The notes under the pieces are model-generated. The model was not told where the DNA came from and did not search any database. It was given only the letters and a program-made list of their open reading frames with translations. The position numbers were made by a program, and so were the translations under genes. Below, in pieces: positions 27,657 to 37,259 of a stretch of DNA of 64,000 nucleotides; position 1 is the first letter of the stretch, and each line of letters opens with the position of its first letter. The DNA comes from Bacteroidota bacterium (lineage in GTDB: Bacteria > Bacteroidota > Bacteroidia > Cytophagales > Cytophagaceae): positions 102,651-166,650 of the forward strand of contig JAEVZS010000027.1 of the NCBI GenBank assembly GCA_023392125.1, written 5' to 3'.

Positions 27657-28616
27657 TTATTTCATTTTTTTTGCCGCTTCGGTAAGTTTCGGCACTACCT
27701 CAAAGATGTCACCAACTATTCCATAATCCGCTGCTTTAAAAAAAGGTGCTTCAGGATCCTTATTAACAACAACAATGACTTTGGATGAGTTTACACCTGC
27801 AAGATGTTGAATTGCTCCCGAAATTCCTAATGCTATATACAAATTTGGACTAACCTTTACCCCCGTCTGTCCAACGTGCTCATGGTGAGGCCTCCAGCCG
27901 ACATCCGAAACCGGTTTTGAGCAGCCCGTACCAGCACCTAATGCCTTAGCCAGCTCTTCCAATACACCCCAGTTTTCCGGTCCTTTCATTCCCCGCCCTC
28001 CGGAAACCACAATATCTGCTTCCGTCAGCAGCACATCACCGCTTGCTTTTTCTACTTCTTTTACCTTTACCTTAAGATCAGAATCCGGTACAGTCGGAGT
28101 AAATTTTTCGACATCTGCATTTCCCCCGGTTTCCTTGGCCTGAACAGCATTTTTCGCAACAGTCAGAACAACTTTGGAAGTCCTGGCAACAGCATATGCA
28201 AAGGCTTTTCCGGTATATATAGAACGTTTTACCTTCACTCCTGACGATAAGTCTGGTAGCTCAATTGCTCCGGCAATGACTGCAGCCTTAAGCTTACCCG
28301 CAAGGCGGGACGCAGCAGCATCCAGTGTAGAAGATTTCGGTAAAATGATGATATCGACATTATTTTTTTCAACAAGCTGAGCCAGTATCGTTGCAATAGC
28401 CTGACTGGTATATTCTTCAGATGCTTCTGACTGAAATACCTTTTTTACACCATAGTTTCCGGCAAGCTTTCCAATATCCCCGCTCACTTCCCCCAGAATA
28501 AATCCCAGGCAATCCGTGTTCTTCATTTTAGCAACCTCAGCAGCATAGGATATTGCTTCAAAAGATGATTTTTTAATTTCCTTATCGGCGGAATCTATAT
28601 AAACAAGAACAGACAT
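27657..28616 (-). CDS. etfA: Electron transfer flavoprotein subunit alpha
   Basis: A 319-residue FAD-binding subunit. The C-terminal FAD domain is visible: GRGMKGPENWGVLEELAKAL, then SVGWRPHHEHVGQTG-type segment (here SDVGWRPHHEHVGQTGVKV) and ALGISGAIQHLAGV, with NKDPEAPFFKAADYGIVGD. With EtfB it accepts electrons from acyl-CoA dehydrogenases and passes them to ETF:quinone oxidoreductase. Normal length. It follows etfB with 67 bases between them. Confidence 0.96.
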   Translation of the reverse strand: MSVLVYIDSADKEIKKSSFEAISYAAEVAKMKNTDCLGFILGEVSGDIGKLAGNYGVKKVFQSEASEEYTSQAIATILAQLVEKNNVDIIILPKSSTLDAAASRLAGKLKAAVIAGAIELPDLSSGVKVKRSIYTGKAFAYAVARTSKVVLTVAKNAVQAKETGGNADVEKFTPTVPDSDLKVKVKEVEKASGDVLLTEADIVVSGGRGMKGPENWGVLEELAKALGAGTGCSKPVSDVGWRPHHEHVGQTGVKVSPNLYIALGISGAIQHLAGVNSSKVIVVVNKDPEAPFFKAADYGIVGDIFEVVPKLTEAAKKMK

Positions 28617-28683
28617 ATCATTTTAAAATTTAAAAGTTCACATTATTAGAAAGAAAAATAGGTAAAATAACACCTCCACCGGA

Positions 28684-29421
28684 TTAAATCACTTTGGCTT
28701 CATTCTTCAGAAGCTCGAGCAGCTTTTCAGGTTCTGAGGCATCAATCATCTTACACGCACCTTTAGCAGGTGGCATTTCAAATGATATGGTTTGGGTATA
28801 ATCATCTACATTTACAGGCTCAACCACTTTGAGGGGCTTAGTTCGTGCAGACATGATTCCGCGCATATTGGGTATCTTCCACTCTGCAATAGGTTCCTGA
28901 CAGCCGGCTACAAAAGGCAGCTCAAGCTCTACTATTTCCTTGCCACCCTCTATTTCTCTCGTCATAACTGCCTTATTGCCGTTTATATCCAGTTTCATTA
29001 CAGGTGAAACAGACGGCAGCTCCAGCATTTCCGCAACAAGGCCATGCACAAGACCACTATTAAAGTCAATCGACTCACGTCCCATTAAAATCAGGTCGTA
29101 TTTTTCCGCTTTTGCAATTTCCGCAATCTGGGTTGCCACAAACCAGGAATCGGACGGAAATGCATTTACTCTGACAGCATCATCTGCCCCTATAGCAAGC
29201 GCCTTCCTGATCGTCGGCTCTGTATCAGCCTCCCCCACATTCAAAACAGTTACGGTGCCCCCAAGGGCCTCTTTCAATTCAATCGCTCTGGAAAGTGCAT
29301 ATTCATCATATGGACCAATAATATATTGTATTCCGGCAGCATTTAACTTTGTATTATTATCAGTAAAAGCAATTTTTGATGTTGTATCAGGAACATTGCT
29401 TATGCAAACAAGTATTTTCAT
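28684..29421 (-). CDS. etfB: Electron transfer flavoprotein subunit beta
   Basis: A 245-residue AMP-binding subunit of the electron transfer flavoprotein. It begins MKILVCISNVPDTTSKIAF and contains the Rossmann-like ADDAVRVNA and the beta-family segment KYDLILMGRESIDFNSGLVHG. It forms the heterodimer with EtfA and shuttles electrons from beta-oxidation to the membrane quinone pool, which connects functionally with the nuo complex nearby. First gene of etfB-etfA-bfn. Confidence 0.96.
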   Translation of the reverse strand: MKILVCISNVPDTTSKIAFTDNNTKLNAAGIQYIIGPYDEYALSRAIELKEALGGTVTVLNVGEADTEPTIRKALAIGADDAVRVNAFPSDSWFVATQIAEIAKAEKYDLILMGRESIDFNSGLVHGLVAEMLELPSVSPVMKLDINGNKAVMTREIEGGKEIVELELPFVAGCQEPIAEWKIPNMRGIMSARTKPLKVVEPVNVDDYTQTISFEMPPAKGACKMIDASEPEKLLELLKNEAKVI

Positions 29422-29500
29422 ATTAAAAAATAGAATTGATTTGTGTACTTAAACTGTAATTTCGTTGTGAAGTTACATTTTTAACAAAAAAATCAAAATT

Positions 29501-29827
29501 ATGTCGAATCCCAGACTGGAGCAACTTCTGGCTTTTCATCAACAAGATCCTGATGATCCATTTATTATATATGGCCTTGCTCTGGAATACCAGAAAAACG
29601 CTCCGATGACCGCCCGATCTTATTTCGAAACATTGCTCCTGCGTTTTCCGGACTATCTTCCGGCATATTATCATGCGGCCAAACTTTATGAATCTTTTAA
29701 TGAACCGGAAACCGCAAGAGATATTTATATAAAGGGCATTGAAGTAAGTATAAATCAAAAGGATGCGCATGCTCAGCGGGAACTGCAAAATGCCTATACC
29801 AATTTACTGTTTGAAAATGACCTTTGA
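29501..29827 (+). CDS. Small tetratricopeptide-repeat protein
   Basis: A 108-residue protein of two to three TPR-like helix pairs: DPFIIYGLALEYQK, ARSYFETLLLRFPDYLPAYY and AAKLYESFNEPETARDIYIKG. TPR modules mediate protein-protein contacts. No signal peptide or membrane segment is seen, so it is probably cytoplasmic. Partner unknown. Between it and divergent etfB lie 79 bases. Confidence 0.75.
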   Translation: MSNPRLEQLLAFHQQDPDDPFIIYGLALEYQKNAPMTARSYFETLLLRFPDYLPAYYHAAKLYESFNEPETARDIYIKGIEVSINQKDAHAQRELQNAYTNLLFENDL

Positions 29828-29903
29828 TAAATGAGCAAAATCCAATTTTTTCTTTAATTTTATCAATTAATCCAGGTGATATGATAAGTAAAACTTAATT
29901 AAA

Positions 29904-32711
29904 TTGTTCATTATGAGGTATACATTTTTGTGGTTTATACTACTCTCCTTCAGCGTATTCGGGCAAACAGGTCTGATCGAAAATTTCAATGATAATGTGC
30001 TGGATGCCGGGTGGAAAAGTGTTCCTTCTTCCGTTTTTTCTCTGACCGAAGAAAATGAAGAATTGAAGGTTACAGCCAATAATGCAGGTCCAGGCTGGAA
30101 TAATCTGGAATTTAGCTTTCGTCCGCAGAATATATCCGCTAATCCGGTAATTCAGCTGAAAATAAGGAACCTGCAAAGCTTCAGTCTTCGTATTGATATT
30201 GTGGATGCCAACGGACAGTCAAACAATAGTCAGCCGCTCTCCAGGACAATAGCTGCATCAAATGACTATGTTAACCATGTTCTGGACTTCAGCAGCAACC
30301 TTGGCTCTGTGAATGCAACCCAGATCGCAAAGATCGTAATCTTTGTCAATCCGGGTCAAAGTCCGGGGTATACGGGTACTTTTTACATCGATGATCTGAT
30401 TATTGGCGACGCGCTGCCTTATATGACCAGCGGTCCGATACGTATCAATCAGGTGGGATACGAGCTAAGGGGGCCCAAAACGGCTATTCTGGAGCAAAGT
30501 GCAGCCACTTTTCCCGTAACAATATTTGAATTGCTTAATGAACAGAATCAGGTCGTCTATACCGGAGCTCTGGAAAACAACGGAGCTGTTCCCGGATGGA
30601 CCGGCCGTTATTTCTGGACTGCTGACTTTTCTGCTTATAATCAGCCAGGCACCTACACTGTAAAGATTGGCTCCATGCAATCGCATACATTCGAAATTCA
30701 GGAGAATCTCCTGTTCAATACCACGGTACAGGATGCCATAAACTTCTTTACCGGCATGCGTAGCACACATAACAGTGACAGAGCACTCCCATTTCACGGA
30801 GCCAGAACAGGAACGGCTAATGTGTATGGTGGCTGGTGGGACGCAAACGGTGATCCGGGAAAACACATGTCACATCTTTCATACGCCAATTATTTCAATC
30901 CGCAACAAATTCCAATGGTTGTATGGTCTCTGTTAAAATCCCTGGAACTTTCAGAAGCCTCATTTGGCAACTATTCATCAACAGTACTTGAAGAAGCAGC
31001 CTGGGGAGCAGACTATCTGTTAAGAAACCTCGATCCTGAAGGCTATTTCTACATAGCAATTTTTGATGACTGGGGTAATGCACCATCCTCAAGAGCCATA
31101 TGCGAATGGGGAGCTCCCGGTAATAATGCAGCCAGAAGCGCCAATTACCAGGCTGCTTTCCGGGAAGGTGGCGGCTTAGCCATTGCAGCACTGGCACGTG
31201 CTTATACAATGAATCTCGATGCCGGGGACAGTAGCATCACCCAATATCTGAACGGCGCTGTTAAAGCCTATGCTCATTTAACATCTCCGGGTAACGGATA
31301 TGCTAGCAAAAATCTTGAATATGCCAATAACCACGAAGAAAACATCATTGATGATTATTGCGCATTACTTGCTTCTGTTGAACTGTACAAAGCTACCGGC
31401 GGGAGTGACTATCTGGCAGATGCGCAATACAGAGTTCAGCGTCTACTCAATCGTTTGAGCCCGGAAGGCTGGCTAAAGTCTGATGAAGCGGGGATACGCC
31501 CCTTTTACCATGCTGCCGATGAAGGCATGCCCATGGTCGCTCTGGTAAGTTATATGGATATCGATCAGAGCCTGAATGCGGAAATTGCAGACTTTCTTAC
31601 AAAGTCTGTTTCCTGGTATCGCGAAATATCCGAAGAAATTGAGAACCCGTTTAATTATTTACGCCAATACCAGAGAGCATTCTCATCGAATACCTATGGT
31701 GAGTTTAAAAAAGCCTTTTTCGTTCCTCATAACAATGAAACCGGATACTGGTGGCAGGGAGAAAACGCACGTATCGCTTCATTAAGTACCGCCTTTTTAA
31801 TGGCTGCCAGAAAACTGGATGCTGCATACGAGCCGGGAACTGATGCTATGACCATGTATGCTCTCAACCAGCTGGACTGGATACTAGGTAAAAATCCGTT
31901 TGAAATATGTATGCTATACGGATATGGGTATAAGAATTATCCGGACTACCCTTCCGGTGCCGGCATGCCAAATATAAGAGGTGGAATATGCAACGGTATA
32001 TCTGCTGATGACGATAATGAAAACAATCTGGCCTGGAAACCTTTTGCTGATAATAACTGGCAAAACTGGCGATGGATTGAACAATGGCTGCCGCATAACG
32101 CCTGGTATGTGCTGGCTGTATCAACACTAAACAATCTGAACGTAACACAACCGGACGCGATCTCTAAGTTCGGTACAGTAACGGCTTCACCCCAGGGTAA
32201 CCATATTTTTATAGACTGGGCAACCCTCTCTGAAAATAACGGAAGCCATTTTGAAATCCAGCGTTCAATCAACGGTAGCGAGTTTGTTACAATAGATCAG
32301 GTACCAGCAACAGGCAGTACCGGTACCAACACCAGTTACTCTTATATAGATGAAGAGGAAAATCTTCCGCAGACTACTTCATACAGGATCGTACTTGTTG
32401 ATCACTATTCAAACAGACTGAACAGTGAAGTAGCAATACTACTTGTCACATCAATGAACCGGGAACACTTCCATTCTGTCATTGCCCGCCCCAATCCATT
32501 TATGGGTTCTACACGGCTTGATATTGAGCAGCCTGCTTTCAGAAATGCCACACTGAGAATTGTTGATATTTCCGGTAAGCCGGTTAAACAAGTTGAAGTC
32601 GGGTCACACTCAATGATCATGATTGGTGAAGAGCTTGAGCCCGGAGTTTACTTTGTCGAATTACGCAACAGTACTGCTCAACTTAACGGAAGAATCATAA
32701 AAGCCCGTTAA
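29904..32711 (+). CDS. Secreted GH9 endoglucanase with T9SS sorting domain
   Basis: A 935-residue exported glycoside hydrolase. Order: signal peptide ending near VFGQ; a carbohydrate-binding-like beta domain (~20-165); an Ig-like CelD_N domain (~178-262, starting RINQVGYELRGPKTAIL); the GH9 catalytic domain (~270-735); a fibronectin-like domain (~740-830); and a type A T9SS sorting domain (ARPNPFMGSTRLDI ... GVYFVELRN). The catalytic base region is GGWWDANGDPGKH with Asp313 and Asp317, and the acid is Glu726 in WRWIEQWLPHNAWY. GH9 enzymes cut beta-1,4-glucan internally; the CTD points to secretion through the outer membrane. A terminator follows at once. Confidence 0.93.
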   Translation: MFIMRYTFLWFILLSFSVFGQTGLIENFNDNVLDAGWKSVPSSVFSLTEENEELKVTANNAGPGWNNLEFSFRPQNISANPVIQLKIRNLQSFSLRIDIVDANGQSNNSQPLSRTIAASNDYVNHVLDFSSNLGSVNATQIAKIVIFVNPGQSPGYTGTFYIDDLIIGDALPYMTSGPIRINQVGYELRGPKTAILEQSAATFPVTIFELLNEQNQVVYTGALENNGAVPGWTGRYFWTADFSAYNQPGTYTVKIGSMQSHTFEIQENLLFNTTVQDAINFFTGMRSTHNSDRALPFHGARTGTANVYGGWWDANGDPGKHMSHLSYANYFNPQQIPMVVWSLLKSLELSEASFGNYSSTVLEEAAWGADYLLRNLDPEGYFYIAIFDDWGNAPSSRAICEWGAPGNNAARSANYQAAFREGGGLAIAALARAYTMNLDAGDSSITQYLNGAVKAYAHLTSPGNGYASKNLEYANNHEENIIDDYCALLASVELYKATGGSDYLADAQYRVQRLLNRLSPEGWLKSDEAGIRPFYHAADEGMPMVALVSYMDIDQSLNAEIADFLTKSVSWYREISEEIENPFNYLRQYQRAFSSNTYGEFKKAFFVPHNNETGYWWQGENARIASLSTAFLMAARKLDAAYEPGTDAMTMYALNQLDWILGKNPFEICMLYGYGYKNYPDYPSGAGMPNIRGGICNGISADDDNENNLAWKPFADNNWQNWRWIEQWLPHNAWYVLAVSTLNNLNVTQPDAISKFGTVTASPQGNHIFIDWATLSENNGSHFEIQRSINGSEFVTIDQVPATGSTGTNTSYSYIDEEENLPQTTSYRIVLVDHYSNRLNSEVAILLVTSMNREHFHSVIARPNPFMGSTRLDIEQPAFRNATLRIVDISGKPVKQVEVGSHSMIMIGEELEPGVYFVELRNSTAQLNGRIIKAR

Positions 32712-32750
32712 ATAAAAGAGGGAGTTGGCAAGCCAACTCCCTCTTTTATT
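32711..32750. terminator. Strong terminator after the GH9 gene
   Basis: Perfect 19-bp inverted repeat: left arm 32711-32729, right arm 32732-32750, two bases between. The core GGGAGTTGGC/GCCAACTCCC is flanked by AAAAGA/TCTTTT, giving a T-run in both directions. It starts at the last base of the GH9 stop. Confidence 0.9.
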
Positions 32751-33043
32751 AATTTCAACAGGATTTGATACTCAAGCGCGCAATAGTTGATTTTAAGAAA
32801 AAATAATTAGTAGTCTCCGGCCAAAGACATAAAAAACGAGAATAAACTTCCCTGATTACCGCACGACAAACATTCATCTTTTCTCATTGCTTTCCATCAG
32901 GGCGCTTCGGATTTTGATTAACTCCGGTCCCTACCAACACCCACCGTAACCTTTGAGCCTTAAGCTTTAAACTTTCTCCTTTTATCTGTTAAAAACAACT
33001 GTAGGATACATTGCAAAGAAAGCACCTAATATTAATCCAGCAT
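32751..33043. other. Intergenic region, no recognised element
   Basis: Between the GH9 terminator and the convergent ompA gene. No ORF with a credible start, tRNA-like fold or strong hairpin was seen. It is A/T-rich. Confidence 0.5.
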
Positions 33044-35806
33044 CTATCGTACACGAAGTATCATGTTTTCGTAGAGCTTATAACCTGTCAGACCATTGAG
33101 TGCAATAAGCTCATCTATGGACAGTCCAAATTTTTTCGCAATTGATGCCATGCTATCGCCTTCCTTGACTACATACTGCCAGTTTTTCAATTGCTCCTGC
33201 GAATAACTTACTTTTACAATCAGCCTCTGTCCGATAAAAATGCGATCAGAAGCAAGGTTATTAATTGTCTTAAGCTCATCCAGGGACATCCCAAACAATC
33301 GGGCAATAGAAAACAGTGTATTTTGTGGAGCAACAATAAAAAAGTCCTCTCCTTCTTTCAGTGTTTTTCTTCGAATATGGCTTTCCGGATTCTCCTGACG
33401 AAGCTCAAGTCTCTTACCAGAACCCTCAGTTGAATCAGGCGCTGCGTTTTGAATCATTGCCAGAGTAATCGGAGCCACTATATCCGCATCTCCGGTACGA
33501 CGCACTCTCAATGGCTGATATGCCTCAAGATATTCACCTTTCATTGCATTCATTTCCTTCAGTTCGTCGACAGTCATATTGAATCTTTGAGCAATCTGCT
33601 CAAGGCTTGCATTGGGATCTGCTATATAGGTCATAGCCTTAGCTATGTATCCCGGTCCTCCGATAATATGAAACTCAACTCGCCTGTTAAGCTGCCTTCC
33701 GGCTGCGTTATCATTCGTTGCCAAAGGCTTTGTTTCCCCGAGAGCGTTGATAACAAGCGCCGATTTATCGACTCCTCTTTGTATAAGAAAATCCAGCGCT
33801 GCTTCGCCTCTCTTCCCGGCAAGCATTTTATTGTATTCACTGCTTCCGTAGCTGTCCGTATTTGCATTCATCTCGATCTGAATTTCGGGATTTTGCTTGT
33901 AATACTCAGCCAGTTCCTTTAATACTTTTTTCGCTTCGGGTCTTAATGAAAATTTATCAAAACCAAAATAAATATTCTCAAACAGCTTCTTGGAAACTTC
34001 ATGAGCAGAGGTTTTTACCTGAACATCTTCAATAAGATACTTTACATCACCTGTCAGCCTCGGGTCGTTATCCTCTATCTCTACCTTATAATCTTCTATC
34101 GGAAGGTTATCAAAACGAAACTGCCCCTCAGCATTTGTTCTTGTCGTTTTTATAACCCTTCCATCTTTATCAAGAAGCTTATTTTCCACATCAGAAGCAG
34201 GCATATTCGTTCCTCCTATCAATACCCTTCCGGTTATAGAAATACTTTTAATCTCAATCGGCTGATCACTAACCATATTAAAAGCAGAGGTAAGGTATTC
34301 CTCCTCATCCTGCGTTGCTGATTTTATGGTATTTGCATCATTTCTACTCTGACTTTCGTGATCAGATACCGAAGCTACCGAATACAACGTATCTCGTTTT
34401 ATCTCTGCCAGCAGCGAATCCTTATTTACTTCCGCAACAATAGCCTCACTACTTTTAATATTGAAAAAGTAAATATCGTCATTGCCCAGCCCGCCTTCAC
34501 GGTTTGAAGCCAGAAATCCTTTTTCCTCACCTAATACAAAATAGAAATCATCCATATGGGAATTGAATGGCAGACCTATATTGTCAATATCATCAAATCC
34601 TTTTCCGGTTGCTTTGAAGATATCCAGCCCGCCAAAACCTTCACGACCATTACTTGAAAAAAACAAGGTTTGCTCTTTGGCGTAGTAACAGGGTGATTTC
34701 TCAATAAACGGCGTATTAACTGATTCAAGGTTTACCGCCGGAAGCCAGTTTTCCCCGCTTTCCCTGTTGACACTATAATAAATATCATGCTGCCCCTTCC
34801 CTCCCGGGCGCTTGGAAACAAAAAACAGCGTATCTCCATTGGGTGATATGGATGGCTCCGCATTATACTCTCCCCTCATATTGATGTTTTCATTGAGGCG
34901 TTCAGGTTTGGACCATCTTCCCTTTTCAAACCTGGAAACGTAGATAGCGGGCATATAATCTATGTAGTCCTGGCTAATATTCCGCTCATCAGCTCTGGTA
35001 AAGTAAAATTTCTTTCTGTCAGCAGTAAATGAGCCGGATCCCTCATTAAAAGCGGTATTCAGATCTTTGAATTTATCATCCGAATTGAATACATGCCAGG
35101 TACTATCCTTTCCTTTGGTGAACCGGAAAAAATCAGAAAACTTTCCACCCAGTACATTAAAGTCCTTATCACCTACTGTACCGATTCTGGCTGATGTAAT
35201 CACAATGGTCGTATCATTGCCGAATATAACCGGAGCATATTCGGAAGCCTCGGTATTCAGAGGAGACTTAAGCACATGGAAGTTATAATTCCGTACAGGC
35301 TTTTTCAGCTCATGCATTGCAAGTATACAACCGTCAGCATCTATTCTTGCTTTCTCTTTCAGCTGCTTTGCATTCAGACCTGCATCAGGATATTCAATCA
35401 GAAACTTTTCAAAGTTTTCGAGCGCTTCTGCATACTGCCCTTTATTCTTAAGCATATTGGCATACCAGTATCGGGCGAGCGGGTAGGCTTCTTTATTTTT
35501 TTCGAGAATGAGCCTGTAATACTTCTTGGCATCGTCGTAGTTAAAAAACAGACGGTATGACTCAGCAAGGTAATAAATCGCATATATATATTCAGGATCT
35601 TCACTGACTGCTCTGGAATACTCCTGAGCTGCCAGATAATACTCGAAATTATCAAAGTATTTATCTGCAACGCTTACCGCTTCTCTCGCCTTTTTGACTG
35701 AAGTGCCCGCTTTATAAGGATCTTCTTCTTCAGTCGCCTTTTGCGCGTAAATTTCATTAAATGGAACAAGAATAAACAGCCAATACAACAAAAGGAATCT
35801 CTTCAT
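33044..35806 (-). CDS. OmpA-family protein with TPR, PD40 and three LysM-like segments
   Basis: A 920-residue exported protein. After a signal peptide come TPR units (~40-160, YYLAAQEYSRAVSEDPEYIY), PD40/TolB-like blades (~200-450, EPSISPNGDTLFFVSKRPGG), a regulatory beta domain (~535-600, ITGRVLIGGTNM), and an OmpA peptidoglycan-binding domain (~615-725, with NTDSYGSSEYNKMLAGKRGE and RQLNRRVEFHI). The rest has three LysM-like repeats, one weaker (ASLEQIAQRFNMTVDELKEM) and two clear (FSIARLFGMSLDELKTIN, MASIAKKFGLSIDELIALN). TPR+PD40+OmpA is the layout of PorE/PorP-associated T9SS partners; LysM adds a second peptidoglycan anchor. It follows the porP-like gene by 30 bases. Confidence 0.85.
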   Translation of the reverse strand: MKRFLLLYWLFILVPFNEIYAQKATEEEDPYKAGTSVKKAREAVSVADKYFDNFEYYLAAQEYSRAVSEDPEYIYAIYYLAESYRLFFNYDDAKKYYRLILEKNKEAYPLARYWYANMLKNKGQYAEALENFEKFLIEYPDAGLNAKQLKEKARIDADGCILAMHELKKPVRNYNFHVLKSPLNTEASEYAPVIFGNDTTIVITSARIGTVGDKDFNVLGGKFSDFFRFTKGKDSTWHVFNSDDKFKDLNTAFNEGSGSFTADRKKFYFTRADERNISQDYIDYMPAIYVSRFEKGRWSKPERLNENINMRGEYNAEPSISPNGDTLFFVSKRPGGKGQHDIYYSVNRESGENWLPAVNLESVNTPFIEKSPCYYAKEQTLFFSSNGREGFGGLDIFKATGKGFDDIDNIGLPFNSHMDDFYFVLGEEKGFLASNREGGLGNDDIYFFNIKSSEAIVAEVNKDSLLAEIKRDTLYSVASVSDHESQSRNDANTIKSATQDEEEYLTSAFNMVSDQPIEIKSISITGRVLIGGTNMPASDVENKLLDKDGRVIKTTRTNAEGQFRFDNLPIEDYKVEIEDNDPRLTGDVKYLIEDVQVKTSAHEVSKKLFENIYFGFDKFSLRPEAKKVLKELAEYYKQNPEIQIEMNANTDSYGSSEYNKMLAGKRGEAALDFLIQRGVDKSALVINALGETKPLATNDNAAGRQLNRRVEFHIIGGPGYIAKAMTYIADPNASLEQIAQRFNMTVDELKEMNAMKGEYLEAYQPLRVRRTGDADIVAPITLAMIQNAAPDSTEGSGKRLELRQENPESHIRRKTLKEGEDFFIVAPQNTLFSIARLFGMSLDELKTINNLASDRIFIGQRLIVKVSYSQEQLKNWQYVVKEGDSMASIAKKFGLSIDELIALNGLTGYKLYENMILRVR

Positions 35807-35836
35807 GCCTTTTTGAACGTCAGTTTTGCATAATAG

Positions 35837-36874
35837 TTATATTCTGGGGGTATAAAATCGCACTGTTTTTGAAGGATGCGGCTTGGTTATCTTCAATGAA
35901 ATTTCATAGGCACCTTTGCTGTATGACGGATATCGCAAGTGACTTGAATTCATATCATAACTAAATCCCAGAGTAAAATAATCATTGCTTAAGCCAATAC
36001 TCGCAATAACAGCGTCCTCAAGCCTATACCAGCCCCCGAGAATTAATGCCTTTGGAACATATATGTTTTCATGAAAGGAAAAATTGAAAGTAAAATAGGC
36101 TCCTGCATTCAGCTGATGAAACTGATCCTGTGCAGCATAGATCACATTGGGAGATATATTGAATCTGGATGAAATACTTGCTTCAAATCCTGCATGCGCT
36201 TTAATCATGATAGGCAATGGAGTTATTTCTCCGGGTATCAGTGACTCATTCGGTTCATTAAGATGGTTAGCAGCCAGTCCCAGGTATGCGCTCGCGCCTT
36301 TTTGGTTCGTATTTCTGCCCGCATTATAGTAATACATAAATCCGGCTCCGACATCAGGCATCAATTTCGAATTATAAAATTCCGTCGGCCCGGTCGCAAC
36401 ATCTACCCCGCCCGGACTGTCAGGATTGTATTGCTCACCCCATTGCAGATCCCGGCCAAGAGCCTTATACAGCACTCCCAGCTGTGCAGAAAGCAACACG
36501 CTGTGCATGCTGGAAACGGGCACGTTATATGCCATCGATGCATTGACTCCGGTTGTTTTGAACAATCCGGAACCCGCCCGGTCAATAAATACAGATATAC
36601 CTGCCCCCCCCCAATGTCTCTGATCTACATCTTTATTATAAAAAGGCATGATAAGAGATGCCTGAGTTGTCACATACGGATCACTCGCACTGGTTACCCA
36701 ACGGTTTCTGTGATTCATCGACAGCGTCCAGTTTGGTTCTACTCCTGCCATAGCCGGATTCAGATACAACCCTGATGCATAAAACTGTGAAAACACAGGG
36801 TCCTGGGCATGTCCTGCTCCGACCAGCATAAGTAGTCCGGTAAGAATACCCAGATATCTTATTAAATTAAGCAT
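35837..36874 (-). CDS. PorP/SprF family type IX secretion membrane protein
   Basis: A 345-residue predicted outer-membrane beta-barrel. It begins with a signal peptide ending GAGHAQ and the family motif DPVFSQFYASGLYLNPAMAG, which is diagnostic of PorP/SprF proteins. Later strands include GGAGISVFIDRAGSGLF and FTLGFSYDMNSSHL. In Flavobacterium SprF is required for secretion of the giant adhesin SprB; in this window the giant gene is divergent and next door, so it is the likely cargo, which is an inference. The OmpA gene follows 30 bases downstream on the same strand. Confidence 0.92.
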   Translation of the reverse strand: MLNLIRYLGILTGLLMLVGAGHAQDPVFSQFYASGLYLNPAMAGVEPNWTLSMNHRNRWVTSASDPYVTTQASLIMPFYNKDVDQRHWGGAGISVFIDRAGSGLFKTTGVNASMAYNVPVSSMHSVLLSAQLGVLYKALGRDLQWGEQYNPDSPGGVDVATGPTEFYNSKLMPDVGAGFMYYYNAGRNTNQKGASAYLGLAANHLNEPNESLIPGEITPLPIMIKAHAGFEASISSRFNISPNVIYAAQDQFHQLNAGAYFTFNFSFHENIYVPKALILGGWYRLEDAVIASIGLSNDYFTLGFSYDMNSSHLRYPSYSKGAYEISLKITKPHPSKTVRFYTPRI

Positions 36875-37259
36875 ATATCAAAACAAAACACTCTGAGATT
36901 TCAAAAATCTCAGTAAGATACTATTAAAATTATAAACGTATAAGACTACGTTCAAAGTTATTAAAAAATATCTAACGCACATCATTCCTACAGGTAAAGC
37001 CGCCCTGAGATATCCGTCTCAATCTTTAGACAACTCTGCCTGTTTAACCCATCAATAGCTTTTTTTATAGGATATATGTAAAAATCACTTAATCGGTAAT
37101 TGGGGATAAATATTTCACTATTATAACACAATCACAATCAGTCAAAAGTATAAAACTCAGTCTTAGGCACCTACTTTTTTTACTTTTTTTCAAAACCTTC
37201 CTCTCGATTCCCCTCGTATACTTTCGGTGGAAGTACGGCTCAACCTGCTTTTCGCAAAA
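36875..37259. promoter_or_regulatory. Divergent control region between porP-like gene and giant gene
   Basis: A/T-rich region of about 385 bases carrying the promoters of both divergent units. A 9-bp inverted repeat CTGAGATTT/AAATCTCAG at 36893-36901 and 36905-36913, three bases apart, lies in the porP-like leader. It could be an operator or a leader hairpin. No clear -33/-7 pair was assigned with confidence. Confidence 0.4.

Noticed and set aside
37227..37259. GTG start for the giant gene
   Set aside because: Adds residues before the signal peptide; an ATG downstream gives a cleaner signal.
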